Shown here: piece after piece, positions 1 to 8,472 of the stretch
Position numbering within the stretch: position 1 is the first letter of the stretch
Layout of the letters: each line of letters begins with the position of its first letter
NCBI RefSeq assembly: GCF_001461695.1
Contig: NZ_AUTC01000035.1
Span: forward strand, 148,734 to 212,733
Length of the DNA stretch: 64,000 nucleotides
Direction of reading: 5' to 3'
Source: Sinorhizobium fredii USDA 205
GTDB taxonomy: Bacteria; Pseudomonadota; Alphaproteobacteria; Rhizobiales; Rhizobiaceae
The notes under the pieces: generated by a model
Told to the model about the DNA's origin: nothing
The model's database searches: none
The model's input: only the letters and a program-made list of their open reading frames with translations
Position numbers and translations under genes: made by a program

Positions 1-40
1 GGGCGGGGTCTTCTTCTCACGACACCCGGGAGGAGCACCG

Positions 41-3000
41 ATGCACCTCCTCCTAGCCCAGAAAGGCACGATCGCCGACGGCAACGAAGCGATCGACCTC
101 GGCCAAAGCCCGGCAGATATCCTGTTCCTGTCGGCGGCCGATACGGAGCTTGCCTCGATTGCGGCCGCCCATCGCCGGAGCGCCGGGGCGAAGAGCTTAC
201 GCATCGCCAGCCTGATGAGCCTCATGCATCCGATGTCGGTCGACACCTATGTCGAACGCACGGCCCGTCATGCGAAGCTGATCGTCGTCCGGCCGCTCGG
301 CGGCGCCAGCTATTTTCGATACGTGCTGGAGGCGCTTTTTGCGGCGGCGGTCGCCGGCAAGTTCCAGATTGCCGTACTGCCGGGAGACGACAAGCCGGAT
401 CCCGGTCTTGAGCCTTTTTCGACTGTTTCGGCGGAAGACCGCAAGTGTCTCTGGGCCTATTTCACCGAGGGCGGCGCCGACAATGCCAGCTTGTTCCTCG
501 ACTATGCCGAGGCGTTGATCGATGGAAGCGAGAAGCCGCAGGCGGCGCGGCCCTTGCTCAAGGCCGGCATCTGGTGGCCGGGCAGGGGTGTCATCGGGGT
601 TAGCGAATGGATGCGGCTTGTTCGAGGGCGAGGGGATGCACCCCCCTCTGCCCTGCCGGGCATCTCCCCCACAAGGGGGGAGATCACGGATGCAAGCGCT
701 CGTACTTCAACGACCGCTGAATGTGAGACGAGCCAGCGGGGGAGCAACGCCGTTGCCAATGTCGGTGGAAACTTGGGGCAAGTCGTTAGCGGCTTGCCAA
801 TCTCCCCCCCTGTGGGGGAGATGCCCGGCAGGGCAGAGGGGGGTGAGCCCCCGGAGGTGAAAACCCCGCCCATCGTCGCCATCTGCTTCTACCGCGCCCT
901 GGTCCAGAGCGGTGAGACCAAACCCGTTGAGGCGCTGATTGACGCGCTGGCGGCTGAAGGCATGTGCGCACTCCCGGTGTTCGTCTCGAGCCTCAAGGAT
1001 CAGGTCTCGATCGGCACGCTGGAGGCAATCTTTGCCGAAGCGGCGCCGGACGTGGTGATGAACGCCACCGGCTTCGCCGTCTCGGCACCCGGTGCCGACC
1101 GACAGCCGACAGTCTTGGAATCCACCGGCGCACCGGTGCTGCAGGTCATCTTTTCAGGATCTTCTCGCGAGGCATGGGATGCCTCGCCGCAGGGGCTGAT
1201 GGCGCGCGATCTCGGCATGAATGTCGCTCTGCCGGAGGTGGATGGGCGCATCCTGTCGCGCGCTGTCTCCTTCAAGGCGGCATCGGTCTATGACCCGCTT
1301 GTCGAGGCCAACATCGTCGGGCACGAACCGCTTGCCGATCGCGTGCGCTTCGCCGCCCGGCTCGCCGCCAACTGGGCGAGGCTGCGCCGTGCCAAGCCGC
1401 AGACCCGCCGGGTCGCCATCGTCATGGCCAATTATCCGAACCGCGACGGCCGCCTCGGCAACGGCGTCGGCCTCGATACACCCGCCGGCACGATCGAGGT
1501 GCTGAAGGCGATGGCGGCGCAAGGCTATAGGGTCGGCGATCTGCCCGAGGACGGCGATGCGCTGATCCGCTTCCTGATGGCCGGGCCGACCAATGCGGCG
1601 AGCCGCGAACGGGAAATCCGTGAGACGATTTCCCTGAGCGAATACAAGGGTTTCCTCGCCACTCTTCCGAAAAAGATTCAGCAGGAGGTGAGCGAGCGCT
1701 GGGGTGCGCCGGAGGCCGATCCCTTCTTTCTCGATGGCGTCTTCGCGCTGCCGCTCGCCCGCTTCGGCGCCGTCCTTGTCGGCATCCAGCCGGCCCGCGG
1801 CTACAATATCGATCCGAAGGAAACCTATCACGCCCCGGATCTGGTGCCGCCGCACGGCTATCTGGCCTTCTATGCCTATCTGCGCCAGGGCTATGCTGCC
1901 GACGCGATCATCCATATGGGCAAGCATGGCAATCTCGAATGGTTGCCCGGCAAGGCGCTGGCACTTTCGGAGACCTGCTATCCGGAGGCGGTGTTCGGCC
2001 CGATGCCGCATCTCTATCCCTTCATCGTCAACGACCCAGGCGAGGGCACGCAGGCAAAGCGCCGCACCAGCGCCGTGATCATCGACCATCTGACGCCGCC
2101 CTTGACGCGGGCCGAGTCCTACGGGCCGCTAAAAGACCTGGAGGCCCTGGTCGACGAATACTACGAGGCGGCCGGCGGCGATCCGCGGCGGCTGCGGTTG
2201 CTCAGTCGCCAGATCCTGGAACTCGTGCGCGATATCGGCCTCGACGGCGACGCCGGCATTAAAAAGGGCGATAGCGACGACAAGGCGCTCGAAAAACTCG
2301 ACGCCTATCTCTGCGACCTCAAGGAAATGCAGATCCGCGACGGGCTGCACATCTTCGGCGTCGCGCCGGAGGGGCGACTGTTGACCGATCTCACCGTGGC
2401 GCTGGCCCGGGTGCCGCGTGGTCTGGGCGAGGGCGGCGATCAGAGTCTGCAGCGGGCGATTGCGGCGGATCTGGGGATGGGTGGGTCGGCGCACTTACCC
2501 CCCTCTGTCCTACCGGACATCTCCCCCACAAGGGGGGAGAATGGGGAGGCAAGCGCTTCCTCCACAGAGGCTGTCGAAATGGCGGCAAACCCGGCGGCCG
2601 CAAACAGTTCCGTAAACACCAATGGAGCGAGGGAAAATGCCGGTGGCCACCCGCCAATCTCCACCCTTGTGGGGGAGATGCCCGGCAGGGCAGAGGGGGG
2701 TGCCTCCCCTCCGTCGCAACCTTTCGACCCGCTCGATTGCGTGATGTCTGCGCCTTGGACCGGTTGGAAGCCGGATCTTCTTGTCGCCCTCTCCGATGCC
2801 CCGTGGCGCACAGCGGGCGACACGGTCGAGCGGGTCGAACTTCTCGCGGCGAAACTGGTGTCGGGCGAGATTGCTTGCCCCGCCGGTTGGACCAACACGC
2901 GTGCTGTCCTCGACGAGATCGACACGCGGCTGAAGCCTTCGATCCAGGGTTCTGGTGCGGCCGAGATCAACGGCCTGCTCACCGGTCTCGACGGGCGCTT

Positions 3001-4273
3001 CGTTGCGCCCGGACCTTCCGGTGCACCGACGCGCGGCCGTCCCGATGTGCTGCCAACCGGTCGCAACTTCTATTCCGTCGACAGCCGCGCCGTACCGACG
3101 CCGGCGGCCTACGAGCTCGGCAAGAAATCGGCCGAACTGCTCATCCGTCGCTATCTGCAGGACCACGGCGAATGGCCGTCCTCTTTCGGTCTCACCGCCT
3201 GGGGAACGTCCAACATGCGCACCGGCGGTGACGACATCGCCCAGGCGCTGGCGCTGATCGGCGCCAAGCCTATCTGGGACATGGCGTCGCGCCGGGTGAC
3301 CGGCTACGAAATCGTGCCGCTCGCCGTGCTTGGCCGGCCGCGCGTCGATGTGACGCTCAGGATATCCGGTTTCTTCCGCGACGCCTTCCCGGAGCAGATC
3401 GCTCTTTTCGACAGGGCGATCCGAGCCGTCGGTGCGCTAGAGGAAGACGACGCCGACAACATGATCGCCGCCCGGATGCGCGCTGAGGCCAGGCGACTCG
3501 AGGAAAGGGGTGTCGAGCCGAAGGAGGCGGGAAGGCGCGCCTCCTATCGCGTCTTCGGCGCCAAGCCGGGCGCCTATGGCGCCGGCCTGCAGGCGCTGAT
3601 CGATGAAAAAGGCTGGGAGAAGCGCGGCGATCTCGCCGACGCCTATCTCACCTGGGGCGGCTATGCCTATGGCGCCGGCGAGGACGGCAAGGCCGAGCGA
3701 GGGCTTTTCGAGGAGCGCCTGCGCACGATCGAGGCGGTCGTCCAGAACCAGGATAACCGCGAGCACGATCTGCTCGACAGCGACGACTACTACCAGTTCG
3801 AAGGCGGCATGAGCGCCGCGACGGAGCAGCTCAAGGGGCAGCGACCGGCCATCTACCACAACGACCACTCGCGCCCGGAAAAGCCGGTGATCCGCTCGCT
3901 GGAGGAAGAGATCGGCCGCGTGGTTCGGGCCCGCGTCGTCAATCCGAAATGGATCGACGGCGTGATGCGCCACGGCTACAAGGGCGCCTTCGAGATTGCC
4001 GCGACGGTCGACTACATGTTCGCCTTCGCAGCGACGACCGGGGCTGTGCGCGATCATCATTTCGAGGCGGCCTACCGCGCGTTCATCGCAGACGAGAAGG
4101 TCCTCGATTTCCTACGCGGCAAGAACCCAGCTGCACTTGCCGAGATCGCCGAGCGGTTCCTGGAGGCGGTCGATCGCGGTCTGTGGAACCCGCGCTCCAA
4201 CTCGGCGCGATTTGAACTGAACAGCCTGTCCGGCCCCGCGGCGACTGACCGTCCACGCGCCGGAAACGAATAG
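41..4273 (+). CDS. cobN: Cobaltochelatase subunit CobN, with two in-frame repeat insertions
   Basis: Large subunit of the ATP-dependent aerobic cobaltochelatase, which with CobS and CobT inserts Co2+ into hydrogenobyrinic acid a,c-diamide. The 1410-residue product shows CobN/Mg-chelatase H-type blocks, for example around the HMGKHGNLEWLPGK stretch near residue 626. A strong SD (GGGAGGAG) precedes the ATG. The family length I remember is about 1275 residues; the excess of about 135 is matched by two repeat-derived blocks, at roughly residues 200-268 and 818-887, both read through without a stop. cobO follows after 10 bp, so the two are probably co-transcribed. Whether the inserted segments are tolerated as loops is inference. 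Confidence -1.
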   Translation: MHLLLAQKGTIADGNEAIDLGQSPADILFLSAADTELASIAAAHRRSAGAKSLRIASLMSLMHPMSVDTYVERTARHAKLIVVRPLGGASYFRYVLEALFAAAVAGKFQIAVLPGDDKPDPGLEPFSTVSAEDRKCLWAYFTEGGADNASLFLDYAEALIDGSEKPQAARPLLKAGIWWPGRGVIGVSEWMRLVRGRGDAPPSALPGISPTRGEITDASARTSTTAECETSQRGSNAVANVGGNLGQVVSGLPISPPVGEMPGRAEGGEPPEVKTPPIVAICFYRALVQSGETKPVEALIDALAAEGMCALPVFVSSLKDQVSIGTLEAIFAEAAPDVVMNATGFAVSAPGADRQPTVLESTGAPVLQVIFSGSSREAWDASPQGLMARDLGMNVALPEVDGRILSRAVSFKAASVYDPLVEANIVGHEPLADRVRFAARLAANWARLRRAKPQTRRVAIVMANYPNRDGRLGNGVGLDTPAGTIEVLKAMAAQGYRVGDLPEDGDALIRFLMAGPTNAASREREIRETISLSEYKGFLATLPKKIQQEVSERWGAPEADPFFLDGVFALPLARFGAVLVGIQPARGYNIDPKETYHAPDLVPPHGYLAFYAYLRQGYAADAIIHMGKHGNLEWLPGKALALSETCYPEAVFGPMPHLYPFIVNDPGEGTQAKRRTSAVIIDHLTPPLTRAESYGPLKDLEALVDEYYEAAGGDPRRLRLLSRQILELVRDIGLDGDAGIKKGDSDDKALEKLDAYLCDLKEMQIRDGLHIFGVAPEGRLLTDLTVALARVPRGLGEGGDQSLQRAIAADLGMGGSAHLPPSVLPDISPTRGENGEASASSTEAVEMAANPAAANSSVNTNGARENAGGHPPISTLVGEMPGRAEGGASPPSQPFDPLDCVMSAPWTGWKPDLLVALSDAPWRTAGDTVERVELLAAKLVSGEIACPAGWTNTRAVLDEIDTRLKPSIQGSGAAEINGLLTGLDGRFVAPGPSGAPTRGRPDVLPTGRNFYSVDSRAVPTPAAYELGKKSAELLIRRYLQDHGEWPSSFGLTAWGTSNMRTGGDDIAQALALIGAKPIWDMASRRVTGYEIVPLAVLGRPRVDVTLRISGFFRDAFPEQIALFDRAIRAVGALEEDDADNMIAARMRAEARRLEERGVEPKEAGRRASYRVFGAKPGAYGAGLQALIDEKGWEKRGDLADAYLTWGGYAYGAGEDGKAERGLFEERLRTIEAVVQNQDNREHDLLDSDDYYQFEGGMSAATEQLKGQRPAIYHNDHSRPEKPVIRSLEEEIGRVVRARVVNPKWIDGVMRHGYKGAFEIAATVDYMFAFAATTGAVRDHHFEAAYRAFIADEKVLDFLRGKNPAALAEIAERFLEAVDRGLWNPRSNSARFELNSLSGPAATDRPRAGNE
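639..845. repeat. RIME-like inverted-repeat element A inside cobN
   Basis: Two 46-nt arms, 639-684 and 800-845, are inverted copies of each other with a single mismatch, separated by 115 nt. Each arm holds two smaller palindromes: a GCCCTGCCGGGC-type one and a CTCCCCCACAAGGGGGAG-type one. The architecture resembles the rhizobial intergenic mosaic elements (RIME). Here it lies within cobN, in frame, and encodes peptides such as ISPTRGE and GEMPGRAEGG. Confidence -1.
2495..2702. repeat. RIME-like inverted-repeat element B inside cobN
   Basis: A second element of the same family, with arms at 2495-2540 and 2658-2702 that match each other with a handful of mismatches. It is again open in the cobN frame, coding for a Ser/Ala/Asn-rich segment flanked by the same ISPTRGE and GEMPGRAEGG peptides as element A. 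The arms are more diverged than in element A, which suggests an older insertion (inference). Confidence -1.
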
Positions 4274-4283
4274 GGAGGACGCT

Positions 4284-4928
4284 ATGAGCGACGAAACCGT
4301 AAGTGGAGGCGAACCGGTCGCCGAAAAGGATGAAGCGCGCCACGCCATGAAGATGGCGAAGAAGAAGACGGCGCGCGACAAGATCATGGCGACGAAGACC
4401 GACGAGAAGGGCCTGATCATCGTCCACACCGGCAAGGGCAAGGGCAAGTCGACGGCCGGCTTCGGCATGATCTTCCGCCACATCGCCCATGGCATGCCCT
4501 GCGCCGTCGTGCAGTTCATCAAGGGCGCCATGCAGACCGGCGAGCGCGATCTGATCGACAAGCATTTCGCAGATCTCTGCCAGTTCTACACGCTCGGCGA
4601 AGGCTTCACCTGGGAGACGCAGGACCGCGCCCGCGACGTGGCGACGGCGGAGAAGGCTTGGGAAAAGGCCAAGGAACTGATCCGCGACGAGCGCAATTCC
4701 ATGGTGCTGCTCGACGAGATCAACATTGCGCTGCGCTATGACTATATCGACATCGCCGAGGTCGTCCGGTTCCTCAAGGAAGAAAAGCCGCACATGACGC
4801 ATGTAGTGCTGACCGGCCGCAACGCCAAGGAGGATTTGATCGAGATCGCCGATCTGGTGACCGAGATGGAACTCGTCAAGCACCCGTTCCGCTCCGGCAT
4901 CAAGGGGCAGAAGGGCGTCGAATTCTGA
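4284..4928 (+). CDS. cobO: Cob(I)yrinic acid a,c-diamide adenosyltransferase CobO
   Basis: Transfers the 5'-deoxyadenosyl group from ATP to cob(I)alamin-type corrinoids, the step after cobalt insertion and reduction. The 214-residue protein has the CobA/CobO/BtuR P-loop GKGKGKST at residues 50-57, then the family blocks with DEINIALRYDY and VVLTGRNA. The Lys/Glu-rich first 40 residues are typical of rhizobial CobO. An SD (GGGAGGA) lies before the ATG and the gene follows cobN by 10 bp. The length is what I remember for the family. Confidence is high. Confidence -1.
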   Translation: MSDETVSGGEPVAEKDEARHAMKMAKKKTARDKIMATKTDEKGLIIVHTGKGKGKSTAGFGMIFRHIAHGMPCAVVQFIKGAMQTGERDLIDKHFADLCQFYTLGEGFTWETQDRARDVATAEKAWEKAKELIRDERNSMVLLDEINIALRYDYIDIAEVVRFLKEEKPHMTHVVLTGRNAKEDLIEIADLVTEMELVKHPFRSGIKGQKGVEF

Positions 4929-4999
4929 CGCGGCGGAACTTTCGGCGGCCTTTGTCGCCTTGACCCGGCAAGTGCCCGCCCTTGTCGGGCGCGGGTGCA

Positions 5000-5593
5000 T
5001 CAAAGCCAGCGTCGCACGCGCCGGCAATAGCGCAGATAGGCCTCGCCGAAGGCACCGGAGAGATGGGCTTCCTCCATGCGGATCTGGTAGGAAATCGAGA
5101 TCCAGGCGGAGAGGGCCAGTGCAACGGAGACGACGTTCGGGACGGCAAGCACGGTGCCGATCAGCGCCGTTACCATGCCGACATAGATGGGGTTGCGGGA
5201 GAAGGCATAGAGGCCCGAGGTGACGAGCGGGGCATCCTGCGCCTCCGGTATGCCAATCTTCCAGGAAAAGCGCATGGACCATTGCGACAGCATTGTCAGC
5301 CCGCCGCCCAAACTCATCAAGGCGAGGCCGAGCGAGGCGAGCACCGGGTGCTCGAGCGATGGAATCCGCCCGAGGCCGGCATCGACGCTGGCGGGAACGA
5401 TCGCCACGGCGATCAAATGCACGACGAGCACCGCAACGATGATGCGAAAAAGACTGCCGGCAAAGCCTTCGGCATCGTCGCCATAGGTCAGGACGACAGG
5501 AGACCGCCCCGTCAGAAGGCGAAGCCGGATTGCCAGCGCCAGCGTGAAGAGGCTGACAACAAGCATAAGGATTGCGGGAATCGTCGTGAACAT
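5000..5593 (-). CDS. Isoprenylcysteine-methyltransferase-like membrane protein
   Basis: A 197-residue multi-spanning membrane protein of the ICMT/phospholipid N-methyltransferase fold family. The C-terminal half carries the family signature SRNPIYVGM, followed by a late EEAHL...FG..Y..Y motif that binds S-adenosylmethionine and membrane substrate in relatives. About four hydrophobic segments are visible. I chose the ATG at 5593 because AGGAGC lies 7 nt upstream; a longer reading from 5659 lacks an SD. It is convergent with cobO, whose stop is 71 bp away. The substrate cannot be told from sequence. Confidence -1.
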   Translation of the reverse strand: MFTTIPAILMLVVSLFTLALAIRLRLLTGRSPVVLTYGDDAEGFAGSLFRIIVAVLVVHLIAVAIVPASVDAGLGRIPSLEHPVLASLGLALMSLGGGLTMLSQWSMRFSWKIGIPEAQDAPLVTSGLYAFSRNPIYVGMVTALIGTVLAVPNVVSVALALSAWISISYQIRMEEAHLSGAFGEAYLRYCRRVRRWL

Positions 5594-5660
5594 CGCGGCT
5601 CCTGTGGTCGCCGGCACTGGTTTCCGGCGTTGAGTTTCAAAGATGAAACGACGTTGCAAT

Positions 5661-5675
5661 CTCTAGTCACTAGAG
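5661..5675. promoter_or_regulatory. Perfect palindrome upstream of the ICMT-like gene
   Basis: CTCTAGTCACTAGAG is a perfect inverted repeat with 7-bp arms and a 1-bp spacer. It lies 67 bp upstream of the start at 5593 on the minus strand. Its size and position would suit a dimeric repressor operator, but no adjacent regulator gene supports this. Confidence -1.
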
Positions 5676-5846
5676 CTTCAAGAGCCTAAATGGGGCCATT
5701 TTGGAATTGGTTAACTGGTGAGTGGAGGTGCCGCGCCTCACCCGCTTGAAAGCGGAGCCGGAGCCTTGCCGACCCGCGATGCAAGTGGTTGAACGGACGC
5801 TATGGCCTGCGCCCGATCGTTTCAGCCGGAATTGCAGCTAACCGCG

Positions 5847-6632
5847 TTATAGGCCCAGCCAGATTCTCAACGGATGCGCCGGGTCTGCCAGCAGCCGGAT
5901 TGCCAGTGCGATCGAGACGACGACGAGCAACGGCTTGATGATCTTCGCGCCCTTCGCCATCGCGTAGCGGGAGCCGACCTGCGCACCGAGGAACTGGCCG
6001 GCTCCCATCATCAGCCCGACCTTCCAGAGCACGACGCCATAAAGAACGAAGACGAGGAAGGCACCGAGATTGGAGCCGAAATTCAGGAACTTCGTGTGGG
6101 CCGTCGCCTTGAGGATGCCGTAGCCGGCAAGCGAGACGAAGCCGAGCATGAAGAACGAGCCCGTACCTGGCCCGAAAATGCCGTCGTAGAGGCCGATCAG
6201 TGGCACGAAGGTGAGCGTGAAGAGGAATGCCGACATGCGGCGGTGCTTTTCGACATCGCCGATATTCGGCTTGCAGCCGAAATAGACGGCGATTGCGATC
6301 AGCAGAAAGGGCAGTACCCCCTTCAGCGCATCGGCTGGCACGACGGTCGCGATCAATGCGCCGAACACGGACCCCGCGGCCGACATCAGCGCCATCGGCA
6401 ACTGGTCCTTCAGATTCACATGGCCGTGTCGCGCATAGGCGATGCTGGCGGAGCCGGAGCCGAAGAGCGATTGCAGCTTGTTGGTGCCGAGCGTTTCGAG
6501 CGGCGGGATGCCGGCGATCAGCATGGCGGGAATGGTGATCATCCCGCCGCCGCCGGCGATCGAATCGATGAAGCCGGCGATGAAAGCCGCCACGAAAAGG
6601 AAGAGCAGGAGATGGAAGGCGAGATCGGTCAC
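5847..6632 (-). CDS. TSUP-family (TauE/SafE) permease
   Basis: A predicted inner-membrane anion exporter of the sulfite exporter TauE/SafE (YfcA-like) family. The N-terminal signature FIAGFIDSIAGGGGMITIPAML and a second half-repeat around PLIGLYDGIFGPGTGSFFML mark the inverted-repeat topology, with about eight hydrophobic segments. The GTG at 6632 gives a 261-residue protein starting just before the first membrane segment; the only longer reading begins with a TTG at 6695. Neither start has a clear SD. The substrate is unknown. It is not obviously linked to the flanking cob genes. Confidence -1.
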   Translation of the reverse strand: MTDLAFHLLLFLFVAAFIAGFIDSIAGGGGMITIPAMLIAGIPPLETLGTNKLQSLFGSGSASIAYARHGHVNLKDQLPMALMSAAGSVFGALIATVVPADALKGVLPFLLIAIAVYFGCKPNIGDVEKHRRMSAFLFTLTFVPLIGLYDGIFGPGTGSFFMLGFVSLAGYGILKATAHTKFLNFGSNLGAFLVFVLYGVVLWKVGLMMGAGQFLGAQVGSRYAMAKGAKIIKPLLVVVSIALAIRLLADPAHPLRIWLGL

Positions 6633-7055
6633 GGACGGCTCGAGACGGAATGGAAATTGCTTCCGCCTTGTGTCAGAGGCGGCAGCGAAAAGCAAAAGGA
6701 TTGTCGGCGCAAATCACCGCAGAAAATGCCGTTCTTATGCGCCGTTTACGACGCTGCGATGGCGCAATCCGGTTTGACCGCCCGGATGCCCTTCGGTAGA
6801 AATGACGATCATGCGACGGCGTCCGTGCGAGCGGATCGAAAGAGCGTCTGGTGCGGCCGACCCATTCAGGGGGCCAGATCCGGTGCTGTCCAGACCGGTG
6901 CGGCTCTCGGCCCAGGCCGGCGCTTCGTATGGAACGCCGACCGCTGCGCGAACCAACACCTCGGGTATTGGGCAAATCGCGCAGATGTTCAATGAATTGC
7001 AGCACGTTCGCGCGCCCCTGGGGACGCGTGGCGCTGCAGGGGAGCCGCGCTGCAG
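6633..7055. other. Intergenic region upstream of cobE
   Basis: This divergent spacer between the TSUP permease and cobE should hold the cob operon promoter. I looked for a cobalamin riboswitch B12-box (AGCCAGGAGACCTGCC-like) and did not recognise one. There is no good ORF on either strand and no clear hairpin terminator. Confidence -1.
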
Positions 7056-7514
7056 ATGCCTTCGGTCACGAGACCAAACCCGACCGCAAAACTTGTCCTC
7101 GGCCTCGGCTGCGAGCGAAACACCGAGCCCGGGGAAGTGATCGCGCTTGCCGAGCGGGCGCTCGCCGATGCCGGCGCGGAAAAGAGTGATGTCGCGTTCG
7201 TCGCGTCGCTCGATGCGCGTGCCAAGGAGCCCGCCATTCATGCGGCAGGTCGGCATTTTTGCGTGCCCGTCCGCTTCTTCGACGCTGCGACACTCGAGGC
7301 GGAAGCGGCGCGCCTGCAGAACCCGTCCGAGATCGTCTTTGCTCACACCGGCTGCCATGGCGTCGCCGAGGGCGCGGCATTGGCCGGGGCGGGGCGCGAT
7401 GCGGTCCTGCTCGTTCCGAAGATCCGCTCGGCCTGCGCGACGGCGGCGATCGCGGGGCCGCGGCGTTGCGCCGGCGCCTACCCAACCGAAGCAGCCGCCC
7501 CGGGTCCTGTCTGA
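7056..7514 (+). CDS. cobE: Cobalamin biosynthesis protein CobE
   Basis: A 152-residue protein of the CobE/CbiG C-terminal-domain family. The N-terminal LGLGCERNTEPGEV block and a central FAHTGCHGVAEGAAL block (residues about 105-119) match CobE, needed in the aerobic pathway around the precorrin stage; its exact chemistry is not settled. The ATG at 7056 has only a distant GGGGAG. The C-terminus is Pro/Ala-rich. It leads the cobE-A-B-C-D run, 115 bp before cobA. The assignment rests on motif recognition and context. Confidence -1.
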   Translation: MPSVTRPNPTAKLVLGLGCERNTEPGEVIALAERALADAGAEKSDVAFVASLDARAKEPAIHAAGRHFCVPVRFFDAATLEAEAARLQNPSEIVFAHTGCHGVAEGAALAGAGRDAVLLVPKIRSACATAAIAGPRRCAGAYPTEAAAPGPV

Positions 7515-7629
7515 TGGTTTGTACTCGCGCCCATCCCATGTTGTCTGACAAGCAGATTCAATGCTCTGCCGTCATTTCCTTCAAAAGAGAATCAGCGCTG
7601 CTGTTTTGCCAGGCTGGGAGAAACGCGCC

Positions 7630-8472
7630 GTGACGGATACATTTTTTGCCGGCCTTCCCGAACTCGATCCCGGTTCCGTCTGGCTTGTCGGCGCCGGCCC
7701 CGGCGATCCGGGCCTCTTGACGCTGCATGCTGCCAATGCGCTCCGGCAGGCGGATGTAATCGTTCATGATGCGCTGGTGAATGCCGATTGCCTGAAGCTC
7801 GCCAAGCCGGGCGTCACGCTCGAATTTGCCGGCAAACGCGGCGGCAAGCCCTCGCCAAAGCAGCGCGACATCTCGCTCCGCCTCGTCGAGCTCGCACGCG
7901 CCGGGCTCAGGGTATTGCGCCTCAAGGGCGGCGACCCCTTTGTCTTCGGCCGCGGCGGCGAGGAGGCCTTGACGCTCGTCGAGCACGGCATCCCGTTCCG
8001 TATCGTGCCGGGCATCACCGCGGGCATCGGCGGGCTTGCCTATGCCGGCATCCCGGTGACCCACCGCGAGGTCAATCATGCCGTCACCTTCCTCACCGGC
8101 CACGATTCCTCCGGCGTCGTGCCGGACCGGATCAACTGGGAAGGCATCGCCAAAGGGTCGCCCGTGATCGTCATGTACATGGCGATGAAACATATCGGCC
8201 AGATTTCGGCAAACCTCATCGCTGCCGGCCGTTCGGCTGACGAGCCGGTTGCCTTCGTCTGCAACGCAGCGACGCCTGAGCAGGTCGTGCTTGAGACGAC
8301 GCTTTCCCGTGCCGAGGCCGATATTTCGGCTTCGGGACTGGAGCCGCCGGCAATCGTCGTCGTCGGTGAAGTCGTTCGGCTGCGTCCGTCGCTCGACTGG
8401 CTGGGCGCGCTCAATGGCCGCGCGCTTGTCGCCGATCCGTTCTTAAGCCGCATACGCCGGAACCCGGCATGA
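7630..8472 (+). CDS. cobA: Uroporphyrinogen-III C-methyltransferase (SUMT) CobA
   Basis: S-adenosylmethionine-dependent methylation of uroporphyrinogen III at C2 and C7 to precorrin-2, the branch point to B12. The family motifs are in order: VGAGPGDPGLLT near the N-terminus, VIVHDALV, GKRGGKPSPKQRDI, LKGGDPFVFGRGGEE and PGITAGIGGLAYAGIPVTHR. The GTG at 7630 gives 280 residues, the length I remember for the 'P. denitrificans' enzyme, and has GGGAG upstream; a longer reading from 7561 adds an unlikely leader. The end overlaps cobB by 4 bp (ATGA), so translation is probably coupled. Confidence -1.
   Translation: MTDTFFAGLPELDPGSVWLVGAGPGDPGLLTLHAANALRQADVIVHDALVNADCLKLAKPGVTLEFAGKRGGKPSPKQRDISLRLVELARAGLRVLRLKGGDPFVFGRGGEEALTLVEHGIPFRIVPGITAGIGGLAYAGIPVTHREVNHAVTFLTGHDSSGVVPDRINWEGIAKGSPVIVMYMAMKHIGQISANLIAAGRSADEPVAFVCNAATPEQVVLETTLSRAEADISASGLEPPAIVVVGEVVRLRPSLDWLGALNGRALVADPFLSRIRRNPA

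Noticed and set aside
502..882. Short open frames on both strands across repeat element A in cobN
   Set aside because: They exist because the inverted repeat is open in several frames; none has a start context or continues as a recognisable protein.
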